DNA of 64,000 nucleotides from NCBI RefSeq assembly GCF_001742745.1, contig NZ_MJAK01000007.1, positions 1 to 64,000 of the forward strand, read 5' to 3'. Positions 7,905 to 16,392 of this stretch are shown here, one piece after another. The translations under genes and the position numbers were made by a program. A model generated the notes under the pieces. It worked only from the letters and a program-made list of their open reading frames with translations, ran no database searches and was not told the origin of the DNA. Each line of letters opens with the position of its first letter. Position 1 is the first letter of the stretch. Origin of the DNA: Curtobacterium sp. ER1/6 (GTDB taxonomy: Bacteria > Actinomycetota > Actinomycetes > Actinomycetales > Microbacteriaceae).

Positions 7905-8560
7905 TCTCGCTCGACTCGATCTCGAAGTCCGTCCGCGAGCCCAACGGACAGGTGCGGTCGATCTTCGAGGACCTCCGGTTCACGCTGGCCGATGACGACC
8001 GCTCCGTGGCGGTGCTCGGCAGGAGTGGTTCGGGCAAGAGCACGCTCCTGCGCATCCTGAGCGGACTGGACCTCGAGTACAGCGGCGTGCACACGTTCGT
8101 CGGTAGCCGACTGCCGAGACGTCGGGGCGACCTGGCGCGCTACCGCCGGGACCACATCGGTGTGGTCACTCAGTCGTACGACCTCCTGTCCGACCGGACG
8201 GCGCTCGCGAACGTCCAGCTCGGGTGTCCGCAGCGGTCCGGGTCTGCCGCCCTCGCACGACGTGCACTCGGGCTCGTCGGTGCCGGCCACCTCGCCTCCC
8301 GGCGGGCAGCACGGCTCTCGGGTGGCGAAGCGCAACGCGTTGCCATCGCCCGCGCCGTGGTGGGTCGACCGGCAGTGGTGCTGGCGGACGAACCGACGGG
8401 TGCCCTCGACGAGGAGACCGAGCTGGACGTCCTGCAGCTCTTCGACGACCTGCAGTCGACCGGCATGCGGTTCGTCATCGCGACGCACAGCTCGCGAGTG
8501 GCGGAGCGCTGCTCCCGACGAGTCCTCATCCGGGACCGACGACTCGTCGACCTGGCGTGA
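7901..8560 (+). CDS. ABC transporter ATP-binding protein (MacB/LolD class)
   Basis: A 219-residue ATPase with all core motifs: Walker A GRSGSGKST at 40-48, Q-loop Gln at 91, signature LSGGE at 139-143, Walker B VVLADEP at 159-165 and the switch His at 196. Its short length with no extra domain fits the LolD/MacB/bacitracin-resistance class that works with FtsX-like permeases. The GTG start overlaps the stop of the permease by 4 bases. The cassette starting at 5297 ends here; the next gene is 70 bases away and unrelated in type. It powers either peptide export or immunity; the sequence alone does not tell which. Confidence 0.85.
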   Translation: MISLDSISKSVREPNGQVRSIFEDLRFTLADDDRSVAVLGRSGSGKSTLLRILSGLDLEYSGVHTFVGSRLPRRRGDLARYRRDHIGVVTQSYDLLSDRTALANVQLGCPQRSGSAALARRALGLVGAGHLASRRAARLSGGEAQRVAIARAVVGRPAVVLADEPTGALDEETELDVLQLFDDLQSTGMRFVIATHSSRVAERCSRRVLIRDRRLVDLA

Positions 8561-8630
8561 GGATGTGTGTCGATTCGCTTCCCGGACGCTCTGGGATGTT
8601 CCTCGGGCACCGCCGCCTACCGTGCACGGC

Positions 8631-9128
8631 ATGACCACGCGAGCCAAGACTGCCACCGCGCTGCTCGGCGCTGCCACCCTCGCCCTGCTCCTGACGGCGT
8701 GCGACCCCGGGGGCGCGCAGAACATCGACCCGGTGGGCAAGGTCCCGGGCGACCAGGAGAAGTCGCAGTCCGCCGACTGTGCGGTCGCCTCGAGCAACGC
8801 CGTCGACGCCATCGGTACCGCGGTCGGTCCGCACGACACCACCGACATCGCGAGCGTGGCCGAGGGCGACGGCGGCTGGTACCTGGCGGCGTCCATCGTC
8901 CCGTCGGACAGCAAGGACGCGAACGACGACGAGCTCACGATCTGGGCCACCACGTCGGACCCGACCGCCGAGGACTTCGACGGCACGATCTACGCGGTGA
9001 ACCAGACCGCGAAGGAGGCCACCGCGGACGAGTCGCAGTCGGCCTCGCCGGCACCGAGCTCGTTCAGCGCCGACTCCGACGCCGCGAAGCGCGCCGAGAG
9101 CTGCGCCGTCGAGGCCGCCGACCGCTGA
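8631..9128 (+). CDS. Small secreted lipoprotein of unknown function
   Basis: A 165-residue protein with a clear lipoprotein signal peptide: Arg/Lys near the start, a Leu/Ala core and LLLTACDPG, with the lipid-modified Cys at about residue 24. The mature part is acidic and Ser/Ala-rich with two more cysteines (CAVASS and ESCAVEA) that may form a disulfide. I recognise no domain. The ATG at 8631 was chosen because it opens directly into the signal peptide. It converges on the Nei gene, with 35 bases between the stops. Confidence 0.7.
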   Translation: MTTRAKTATALLGAATLALLLTACDPGGAQNIDPVGKVPGDQEKSQSADCAVASSNAVDAIGTAVGPHDTTDIASVAEGDGGWYLAASIVPSDSKDANDDELTIWATTSDPTAEDFDGTIYAVNQTAKEATADESQSASPAPSSFSADSDAAKRAESCAVEAADR

Positions 9129-9163
9129 CGCACCGGTGCCGCTGAGCGGTCGTTGCCCGTCCG

Positions 9164-9943
9164 TCAGCTCTGGCAGCGCGGGCACCAGTAGGTGTCCCGA
9201 AGGGTGAGCTCGGAGTCGCCGAGCTCACCGCGCCGCACCGGCGTGCCGCAACGGAGGCACGGCTTGCCCGCCCGGCCGTAGACCCAGAACCGCCGCCCCG
9301 GGCGGTCCACGCCCGTGGTCACGCGGTGGCTCCGGTCGCGGTTCGTCGTGATGAGCCGGCTGGCGAGCCCGATCACCCGCGCCGGGTCCTGCACCTGGTC
9401 GACCGGTCGCGTCGGCAGGACGCCGCGGAGGAAGCAGAGCTCGTTCCGGTAGACGTTGCCGAGGCCCGCGAGCACGCGCTGGTCGAGCAGGGCGAGCCCG
9501 ATCGGCCGCTCGGGGTCGGCGGTCAGGTTGGCGAGTGCCACGTCGGCGTCCCAGTCGGGGCCGAGCAGGTCCGGCCCGAGGTGTCCGACGACCTCGGACT
9601 CCTGGTCGCGGGGGACGACCTCGAGCACCCCGAGCGTGAACCCGACGGTCGAGACGTCTGCCGCGTCGAGGACCACACGCGCCTGGTGGGTCGGCCGTCG
9701 CCACCGCTCCCCGGGGGCGTAGACGTCCCACCGGCCCTCCATCTTGAGGTGCGAGTGCACCGTGAGGTCGCCGATGCGGTGCAGCAGGTGCTTCCCGCGC
9801 GGCACGACCTCGTCGACGGTGCGGCCGACCAGGTCGAGCGTCGCGAACGCGGGGACGCGGAAGTCCGACCGGGTCAGGACCTTGCCGGCCAGCGCCTCGT
9901 GCAGACGTCGGGCGGCGCGGAAGACGGTGTCACCCTCGGGCAC
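9164..9943 (-). CDS. nei: Nei2-type endonuclease VIII / Fpg-family DNA glycosylase
   Basis: A 259-residue base-excision repair enzyme that removes oxidised pyrimidines and cuts the abasic site. The mature N-terminus is PEGDTVFRAA, with catalytic Pro2 and Glu3. The C-terminal zinc finger is complete (CLRCGTPV, then WCPRCQ). Length and motifs fit the actinobacterial Nei2 branch. It lies 60 bases downstream of the Lhr helicase gene on the same strand. The same lhr–nei pairing is known in mycobacteria (Rv3296–Rv3297), so a shared repair operon is likely. Confidence 0.9.
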   Translation of the reverse strand: MPEGDTVFRAARRLHEALAGKVLTRSDFRVPAFATLDLVGRTVDEVVPRGKHLLHRIGDLTVHSHLKMEGRWDVYAPGERWRRPTHQARVVLDAADVSTVGFTLGVLEVVPRDQESEVVGHLGPDLLGPDWDADVALANLTADPERPIGLALLDQRVLAGLGNVYRNELCFLRGVLPTRPVDQVQDPARVIGLASRLITTNRDRSHRVTTGVDRPGRRFWVYGRAGKPCLRCGTPVRRGELGDSELTLRDTYWCPRCQS

Positions 9944-10002
9944 GGCGCACCTCCGTCCGTCGTCGTGCGTCCCGCTCGTCCGGTCGGGAGGCCCTGGTCG
10001 CC

Positions 10003-13000
10003 TCAGACACGCAGCCGCAGTCCCTGCGGGGTCGCGGTGAACCCCGCCTCCCGCAGTGCCGACCCGAGTTGCGACTCGAGCACGAAGTCACCGTCCACCC
10101 GCTCGACCGCGAGCTTCCGGAGCCCGCTGCGCACGACACCGGCGATCGAGCGCGCCGCGACCGCCAGGTCCGCCGGGTCGTCGGTGAAGGTCAGCACCGA
10201 CTTGCCCCCGCGCTCGACGTAGACCGCGAGCCGCCCGTCCACCGTCGTGACGAGGGCGCCGGCCTTGCGCCCCGGACGGTGGCCGCGGCCGGTCGTCGTG
10301 GTCGCCGCCGGTGCCGGGTCCGTGCCGGGTCCGGCGTCCGGGTCGGCCGGGGCGTCCTCGGACGGCCACGGCAGCGCGGCACCGTAGGGATTCGCCGGGT
10401 CGGTCGCCGCGAGGGTCAGTGCCTGGCGCTCGCGGTCCGGGTCGGCGCGTTCGTCGTCCTCGAGGTCGCGGGCGTGGGTGCGGAGGCGGTCGATGGTCGG
10501 GCCGGTCGCGAACTGCGCCGCGCCGAGCCCCTCGACGAAGTACCCGCGACGGGCTCGTCCGGACTCCTCGAAGCGACTGAGGACGCGGTACACGCCGGCG
10601 AACCCGCCGCGGACGCCCTCGACCTGCACGGCGCCGCGGGTGACGACCCCGTAGCGCTCGAGCAGCTGTTCCGCGGTGGCGGCCGCACGCAGGGTCGAGT
10701 CGGACTCCGCCAGGGGCAGGATCGACCAGCGTCCACCGACCGAGGGCGGCCCGGACTGGGACGGCAGCGTCGGGCGTCGACGACCGCGGTAGGCCCGTGC
10801 CCGCGGCGCGCTCGTGCTCTTCGCCCTGCCGCCGAGCATCGCCCGCAGCGGCGCGAAGGTGTCGTTCGTGATCTGCCCGTCCCAGACGAGGTCCCAGAGC
10901 GCGGTCGTCAGCGCCTGGTCGTCGGTGCTCCCGACGGCCTGGCCGAGCTGCCGGAAGAAGTACGCGCCGCCGCCGGCCAGGGCGCCGAGCACGTCACGCT
11001 GGAGCTCGGTGGTCTCGTCGCCCGCCGGCTCGGCCAGCGTGGTCGCCGCGGACTCGGCGAGGTGCAGCCGCACCCAGCCGTCGTTGCCCGGCAGCGTGCC
11101 GCCGCCGGACCACAGGACCTCGCCCGTCGCCGTCAGCTCGTCGAGCATGCTCGTGGAGTAGTCGGTCACGCGCGACGGCAGCACGAGGGTCTCCCACGCA
11201 CTCGCGGGCAGGGCGACCCCGGCGAGCTGGTCGATGACCTGCAGCACGCCGTCGACGCCGCGCAGCCCCCCACGGGTGCCCGGCGCCTGGACGTGCTGCC
11301 ACGCCGGCAGGAACCGGGCGAGGGCGTCCGGGGCGACCGGTTCGACCTCGTGCCGGAGCGCCGCGAGCGACTTCGTGCGGATGCGGCGCAGGACCTCGGC
11401 GTCGCACCACTCGGCGCCCTGGCGGTCCGGGCGGAACTCGCCCTCGACGACACGGCGGTCGGCGACGAGGCGCCGCAGGGTGTCCTGCACGACGGCGACA
11501 CCGAGGCCGAGGCGCGTGGCGGCCTCCTGCGCGGAGAACGGGCCGTGCGACCGGGCGTACCGGCCGACCAGGTCGCCGAGCGGATCGGCGACGGGTTCGA
11601 CGAAGGCGGTGGGGACGCCGATCGGCAGGGGGACACCGAGGGCGTCCCGGAGGCGGGAGGCGTCCTCGATCACGGCCCACCGCGTGGTGCCGCCCTGCGA
11701 GAACGACAGCACGCGCCGGTCGCGCTCCAGGGTCTCGAGCGCGCTGCGGAGCGTGGTGGCAGTGGCGGACGCGTCGTCCGCGACGTCTGCGTCCTCCGCA
11801 GTGTCGGCGCCGCCCGCAGCGTCAGCGCTACCCGCAGTCTCTCCCGCGACGGACGGGGCCAGCCAGCTCCGCTCGACGACCTCGGACAGCTCGAGGGCCC
11901 CGACGAGCCGCAGGACGTCGACGACGCCCTCGGCATCGCGCGCCCGCCGGTCCGGCGAGAGCCGCTGCAGGTCGCGCTCGACGGAGGCGATCACGGCGGG
12001 GTCGAGCAGCTCGCGGAGCTCCGCCCGGCCGAGGAGCTCCCCGAGCAGGGTCGAGTCGAGCGACAGGGCGGCGGCTCGCCGCTCGGCGAGGGGTGAGTCG
12101 CCCTCGTACATGAACGCCGCGACGTACCCGAACAGGATCGACCGCGCGAACGGCGACGGCTGCTCGGTCTCGCGCTCGACCAGGCGGATGCGCCGCTCGG
12201 CGATCTGGTCCGAGATGCCGAGGAGCGCCGGCACGTCGTAGACGTCCTGCAGGACCTCGCGCACGGTCTCGAGCACGATCGGGAACGTCGGGTACTTCCG
12301 GGCGACCTCGAGCAGCTGCGACGCCCGCTGGCGCTGCTGCCAGAGCGGGGAGCGCTGCCCGGGGTTCCGGCGCGGCAGGAGGAGCGCCCGCGCCGCGCAC
12401 TCGCGGAAGCGCGCGGCGAACAGTGCCGAGCCCCCGACCTCGTCGGTGACGAGGGCCTCGAGGTCGTCCCGCTCGAACACGAACAGGTCGGCGCCGGGCG
12501 GCTCGGCGTCGGTCTCCGGGATCCGGACGACGATGCCGTCGTCCGCCGCCATGGCGTCGCCGTCGATGCCGTGTCGCTCGCGCAGGCGCGCACCGACCGC
12601 CAGGGCCCAGGGCGCGTGCACCTGCATGCCGTACGGCGAGTGCAGGATGAGCCGCCAGTCGCCGAGTTCGTCACGGAAGCGCTCGACCACGAGCGTCGTG
12701 TCGTTCGGCACGTGTCCGGTCGCCGCACGCTGGTCGCGGAGGAAGGTCAGCAGGTTCGTCACGGCGCGGTCGTCGAGGCCGGCGGTGGCCACGCGGACCC
12801 GGGCGTCGTCGTCGGACGCGGCGTCGACCTCGCGAACGAAGGCGCCGGTCGCGCGGCCGAGCTCGGCGGGCCGACCGATGCCGTCGCCCTTCCAGAACGG
12901 CACGCGTCCGGGCTGCCCGAACGCCGGGCTGACGATCACGCGGTCGTGCGTGATCTCCTCGATCCGCCAGCTCGTGGCGCCGAGGGCGAAGACGTCGCCG

Positions 13001-14787
13001 ACGCGGGACTCGTAGACCATCTCCTCGTCGAGCTCGCCGACGCGGGACGCCTTCTCGCCGACCATGAACACGCCGAACATGCCGCGGTCGGGGATCGTGC
13101 CACCGCTCGTCACCGCGAGTCGCTGGGCGCCGGGACGACCGGTCAGGGTGCCGTGCACGCGGTCCCACACCAGGCGCGGGCGGAGCTCGGCGAACTCGTC
13201 GCTCGGGTAGCGACCGGTCACCAGGTCGAGCGTCGCCTCGAACGCGGAGCGGGGGAGGGAGCTGAACGGGGCACTGCGGCGGACCAGCTCGAACCAGTGC
13301 TCGACGTCGACGGTGTCGATCGCCCCGGCCGCGACGGTGTGCTGCGCGAGGACGTCGAGCGGGTTCGCGGGCACCGAGATCGACTCGATCTGCCCGGACA
13401 CCATGCGCTCGACCGTCACAGCGCTGTTCACGAGGTCGGCGCGGTGCTTCGGGAAGAGCACCCCGCGGGAGATCTCGCCCACCTGGTGCCCGGCGCGACC
13501 GACGCGCTGCAGGCCGCTGGCGACCGACGGCGGGGCCTCGACCTGCACGACGAGGTCGACCTCGCCCATGTCGATGCCGAGCTCGAGCGAGCTCGTCGCC
13601 ACCACGCAGCGGAGCCGCCCGGACTTCAGGTCGTCCTCGATGATCGCGCGCTGGTCCTTCGACACGGAACCGTGGTGCGCCCGGGCGAGGACCGGCACGG
13701 CGGGGTCCGACCCGCCGCCCTCGGTCTGCCCGGACTGCCCGATCAGCTGCGCCGGCGGGCGCTTCGGCTGGGCGACCGGTGCGTGCGCGGAGGCGCGCCC
13801 CGGGGACTGCGTGACGGCGGCCCCACCGGCGGCCACCGCGACGGGGGTCTCCGCGGCCGCGAGCACCCGTTCCTCGTGGATCTCGTTGAGCCGGGCGGTC
13901 AGGCGTTCGGCCAGCCGCCGGGAGTTCGCGAACACGATCGTCGAGCGGTGCTCCTCGATGAGGTCGACCACCCGTTCCTCGACGTGGGGCCAGATCGACC
14001 CGTTCGTCGGCGACTCGGTCGCGTCGGCCCCGACGGGCGGGGCGCCGAGCTCGGTCATGTCGTCCACCGGCACGACCACCCGCAGGTCGAACGTCTTCTG
14101 CGCCGGCGGCGCGATGATCGTGACCGGTGCGCGGCCGCCGAGGAAGCGCGCGACCTCCTCCGCCGGACGCACCGTCGCGGACAGGCCGATGCGCTGCACG
14201 GGCTTCTCGAGCAGGTCGTCGAGCCGCTCGAGCGAGACGGCGAGGTGCGCGCCGCGCTTCGACGACGCGACGGCGTGCACCTCGTCCACGATGACGGTGT
14301 CGACGTTGACCAGGGTCTCGCGCGCGCTCGACGTGAGCATCAGGTACAGCGACTCGGGCGTCGTGATGAGGATGTCCGGCGGCTGGCGGAGCAGGCGCTG
14401 CCGGTCGGACGAGGGCGTGTCACCGCTCCGGACGCCCACCGTGACCTCGGGCGGCTCGGTGCCGAGCCGGCGGGCGGTCTGCGTGATGCCGACCAGCGGG
14501 CTGCGCAGGTTGCGCTCGACGTCCACGCCGAGCGCCTTGAGCGGGGAGACGTAGAGCACGCGGGTGCGCTGCTTGGCGGGCGGACGATCCGTCGCGCTGA
14601 TGAGCCGGTCGATCGACCAGAGGAACGACGCGAGCGTCTTGCCGGACCCGGTCGGGGCGATGACCAGGGCGTGCTGCCCGGTGGAGACCGCGTCCCAGGC
14701 GCCGGCCTGCGCGGCGGTCGGTGCGGGGAACGCGCCGCGGAACCACTCCGCGGTCGCGGGGGAGAAGCGCTCGAGGACGTCCGTCAT
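10003..14787 (-). CDS. lhr: Long-form Lhr ATP-dependent helicase
   Basis: A superfamily 2 DNA helicase of about 1594 residues that moves 3' to 5' and unwinds RNA:DNA or DNA duplexes in repair. Visible motifs are motif I APTGSGKT near residue 45, motif II DEVH near 165, and motif VI LQRVGRAGHQ near 430, preceded by SLELGIDMGEVD. A low-complexity Ala/Gly/Pro insert (about residues 315-370) interrupts the second RecA domain. The remaining roughly 1100 residues form the Lhr-core winged helix and the long Lhr C-terminal domain of actinobacterial and enterobacterial long Lhr proteins. I chose the ATG at 14787 because similar proteins begin with a short stretch before ERFSPATAEWF; an ATG 27 bases upstream is possible. 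Nei2 follows downstream. Confidence 0.93.
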   Translation of the reverse strand: MTDVLERFSPATAEWFRGAFPAPTAAQAGAWDAVSTGQHALVIAPTGSGKTLASFLWSIDRLISATDRPPAKQRTRVLYVSPLKALGVDVERNLRSPLVGITQTARRLGTEPPEVTVGVRSGDTPSSDRQRLLRQPPDILITTPESLYLMLTSSARETLVNVDTVIVDEVHAVASSKRGAHLAVSLERLDDLLEKPVQRIGLSATVRPAEEVARFLGGRAPVTIIAPPAQKTFDLRVVVPVDDMTELGAPPVGADATESPTNGSIWPHVEERVVDLIEEHRSTIVFANSRRLAERLTARLNEIHEERVLAAAETPVAVAAGGAAVTQSPGRASAHAPVAQPKRPPAQLIGQSGQTEGGGSDPAVPVLARAHHGSVSKDQRAIIEDDLKSGRLRCVVATSSLELGIDMGEVDLVVQVEAPPSVASGLQRVGRAGHQVGEISRGVLFPKHRADLVNSAVTVERMVSGQIESISVPANPLDVLAQHTVAAGAIDTVDVEHWFELVRRSAPFSSLPRSAFEATLDLVTGRYPSDEFAELRPRLVWDRVHGTLTGRPGAQRLAVTSGGTIPDRGMFGVFMVGEKASRVGELDEEMVYESRVGDVFALGATSWRIEEITHDRVIVSPAFGQPGRVPFWKGDGIGRPAELGRATGAFVREVDAASDDDARVRVATAGLDDRAVTNLLTFLRDQRAATGHVPNDTTLVVERFRDELGDWRLILHSPYGMQVHAPWALAVGARLRERHGIDGDAMAADDGIVVRIPETDAEPPGADLFVFERDDLEALVTDEVGGSALFAARFRECAARALLLPRRNPGQRSPLWQQRQRASQLLEVARKYPTFPIVLETVREVLQDVYDVPALLGISDQIAERRIRLVERETEQPSPFARSILFGYVAAFMYEGDSPLAERRAAALSLDSTLLGELLGRAELRELLDPAVIASVERDLQRLSPDRRARDAEGVVDVLRLVGALELSEVVERSWLAPSVAGETAGSADAAGGADTAEDADVADDASATATTLRSALETLERDRRVLSFSQGGTTRWAVIEDASRLRDALGVPLPIGVPTAFVEPVADPLGDLVGRYARSHGPFSAQEAATRLGLGVAVVQDTLRRLVADRRVVEGEFRPDRQGAEWCDAEVLRRIRTKSLAALRHEVEPVAPDALARFLPAWQHVQAPGTRGGLRGVDGVLQVIDQLAGVALPASAWETLVLPSRVTDYSTSMLDELTATGEVLWSGGGTLPGNDGWVRLHLAESAATTLAEPAGDETTELQRDVLGALAGGGAYFFRQLGQAVGSTDDQALTTALWDLVWDGQITNDTFAPLRAMLGGRAKSTSAPRARAYRGRRRPTLPSQSGPPSVGGRWSILPLAESDSTLRAAATAEQLLERYGVVTRGAVQVEGVRGGFAGVYRVLSRFEESGRARRGYFVEGLGAAQFATGPTIDRLRTHARDLEDDERADPDRERQALTLAATDPANPYGAALPWPSEDAPADPDAGPGTDPAPAATTTTGRGHRPGRKAGALVTTVDGRLAVYVERGGKSVLTFTDDPADLAVAARSIAGVVRSGLRKLAVERVDGDFVLESQLGSALREAGFTATPQGLRLRV

Positions 14788-14842
14788 GGTCCGTCCCATC
14801 CTGCCCGCCGCCACCGACAGCAGACCGAGTGCGACCGACCGC

Positions 14843-14890
14843 TTGACAAGCCGATCGGTAGCGATCTATCGTTACTACATCGCGATACGA
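14843..14890 (+). promoter_or_regulatory. Promoter and likely autoregulatory operator of the PadR gene
   Basis: A consensus -35 TTGACA lies at 14843-14848 and a -10-like TATCGT at 14867-14872 (18-base spacer). Around it are several CGAT/ATCG half-sites, including TATCG at 14867-14871 mirrored by CGATA at about 14882-14886. PadR regulators often bind such dyads in their own promoters, so self-repression is plausible. Confidence 0.55.
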
Positions 14891-14938
14891 ACGGAACAGA
14901 TCGCGAGCCAACTTCACCACCGACAGGAAGGAGTCATC

Positions 14939-15607
14939 ATGCGCCCCTCGTACGATGACCTCGACAGCACCACGCCCCGCCGCGGCCAGCGCGGCTCGGG
15001 TCCGCGCGGCCCCCGCTTCGGCGGCGCGCGGCAGCACCACGGCCACGGCTTCCCCGGCCGCGACCGCGGTGACCACGACCACGGCGGACGGGGCGGCTTC
15101 GGCCCCGGCCGCGGCTTCGGCCCGGGCTTCGGTCCCGGCTTCGGCGGCGGCCCCGGCTTCGGCCGCGAGCGCCGCCGTCGCGGCGACGTCCGCCTCGCGA
15201 TCCTCGGCCTCCTCGCCGAGGGGCCGCAGAACGGGTACGCCGTGATCAAGACCATCGCCGAGCGCACCGGCGGCGCCTGGAAGCCGAGCCCCGGCTCGGT
15301 CTACCCGACGTTCCAGCAGCTCGTGGACGAGGACCTCGTCGTCTCGACCGGTGACGGCCGCAAGACGCTCTTCGAGCTCACCGACGCCGGCCGGGCCGAG
15401 GCCGAGGCGAAGGCGGAGGAGATCACCGCCGCGTTCGACGCCGCACCGGGCATGCCCGACACGCAGCGCGAGTTCGTCGAGGCCCTCCGCAAGACCATGG
15501 GCGTGCTGCACGTCTACCGGTCGAACGCGGACGACGAGCAGACGAAGGCGGCGACCGCGAAGATCGACCAGCTCCGCAAGGACCTGCTGCAGATCCTCGC
15601 CGACTAG
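14939..15607 (+). CDS. PadR-family transcriptional regulator with a Gly/His-rich N-terminal arm
   Basis: A 222-residue regulator. Residues about 80-160 form the PadR winged helix (GDVRLAILGLLAEGPQNGYAV, then SPGSVYPTFQQL), followed by a helical dimerisation region to the end. The first 78 residues are unusual: Arg/Gly-rich with a HHGHG…DHDHGG cluster and repeats of FGPG. The His cluster could bind metal, or the arm could simply be flexible. The ATG at 14939 has the ribosome site AGGAAGGAG just upstream. A divergent start for Lhr lies 151 bases away. Target genes are unknown apart from probable self-control. Confidence 0.85.
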   Translation: MRPSYDDLDSTTPRRGQRGSGPRGPRFGGARQHHGHGFPGRDRGDHDHGGRGGFGPGRGFGPGFGPGFGGGPGFGRERRRRGDVRLAILGLLAEGPQNGYAVIKTIAERTGGAWKPSPGSVYPTFQQLVDEDLVVSTGDGRKTLFELTDAGRAEAEAKAEEITAAFDAAPGMPDTQREFVEALRKTMGVLHVYRSNADDEQTKAATAKIDQLRKDLLQILAD

Positions 15608-15631
15608 CGGCACGCGTCTCGACGCACCCAC

Positions 15632-15681
15632 CGACGGACGGGAGGCGCGTGGCGGGCCCGCCACGCGCCTCCCGTCCGTCG
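15632..15681. terminator. 50-bp perfect palindrome, bidirectional terminator
   Basis: The 50 bases are an exact palindrome centred between 15656 and 15657. It sits between the stop of the PadR gene (15607) and the stop of the convergent esterase (15687), so it can terminate both. Its outer arm GGACGGGAGGCGCG recurs in other gaps of this window (34031-34074, about 46165-46196, 62033-62046). Confidence 0.75.
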
Positions 15682-15686
15682 TCCGG

Positions 15687-16319
15687 TCACCTGGTCGACT
15701 GCTCCGCCGCGATGAACGCGGCCACGTCGGCGAGCTCCTCGGCTGACACCGCGTGCGGCAGTCCCGCGTAGGACCGGTCGGTCACGTCCGTGTGCGCGGC
15801 GGCCCAGGCCTGCGTGCGGGCGGTGGCCTCGGGCGGGATCACCGGGTCGAGGTCGCCGTGCCCGAGGAACACCCGCGGGCGGACGCTGGCGACGGCCTCG
15901 TCGCGCGCGTCGGTCACACCCGGCACGACGAACCCCGACAGGGACACCGCGAACGCGAAGGCCTCCGGCCGGGCGCGGAGGAGCTGCAGCGCCATCGATC
16001 CGCCCTGCGAGAACCCGAGCAGCCCCACCCCGGTGTGCTCCGCGGCGACGGCGTCGATCCAGTCGAGGACCCCGTCGACCGCGGCGTCGACCGGTCCGAG
16101 CGCCGGCGACCCCGGTGTCCCGAGCGGGTACCAGGAGTACCCCGGCCCCCACGGCATCGGTGCGCGGAGCGAGGCGACGGTCCACTCGGGCGGCAGCGCC
16201 GGGGCCAGTCCGAGCAGGTCCCGCTCGTTCGACCCCACCCCGTGCAGGGCGACGAGCAGCGGTGTGCCGCTCCGCTCCCCGGCCGATCGGGTCCACTGCA
16301 CGATGTCCGCATCGATCAT
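15687..16319 (-). CDS. Alpha/beta-hydrolase, phospholipase/carboxylesterase type
   Basis: A 210-residue cytoplasmic esterase of the phospholipase/carboxylesterase family (PF02230 type). The nucleophile elbow is GFSQGG at about 106-111, the oxyanion side starts with LHGVGSNERDL near residue 22, the acid is the Asp in GHGDLDPVIP near 160, and the last His is in GLPHAVSAEE near 190. The frame is open further upstream, but the ATG at 16319 begins at the usual family start and leaves room for the divergent promoter. Substrate unknown; short-chain esters are typical for the family. Confidence 0.85.
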   Translation of the reverse strand: MIDADIVQWTRSAGERSGTPLLVALHGVGSNERDLLGLAPALPPEWTVASLRAPMPWGPGYSWYPLGTPGSPALGPVDAAVDGVLDWIDAVAAEHTGVGLLGFSQGGSMALQLLRARPEAFAFAVSLSGFVVPGVTDARDEAVASVRPRVFLGHGDLDPVIPPEATARTQAWAAAHTDVTDRSYAGLPHAVSAEELADVAAFIAAEQSTR

Positions 16320-16392
16320 GTGCACGACGCTAGCCGTCCACAGTGACCGCGCCGTGCGTCGAACTCGCCGCGGTGCCTGGTAGACACGGTGC

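Noticed and set aside
5297..8560. Cassette as a recent horizontal insertion
   Set aside because: No flanking repeats, integrase or tRNA, and GC content appears close to that of the neighbours by eye; transfer cannot be claimed without a codon analysis.
12571..14958. 795-residue plus-strand frame opposite lhr
   Set aside because: Antisense to clear helicase motifs; composition is His/Arg/Asp-rich shadow.
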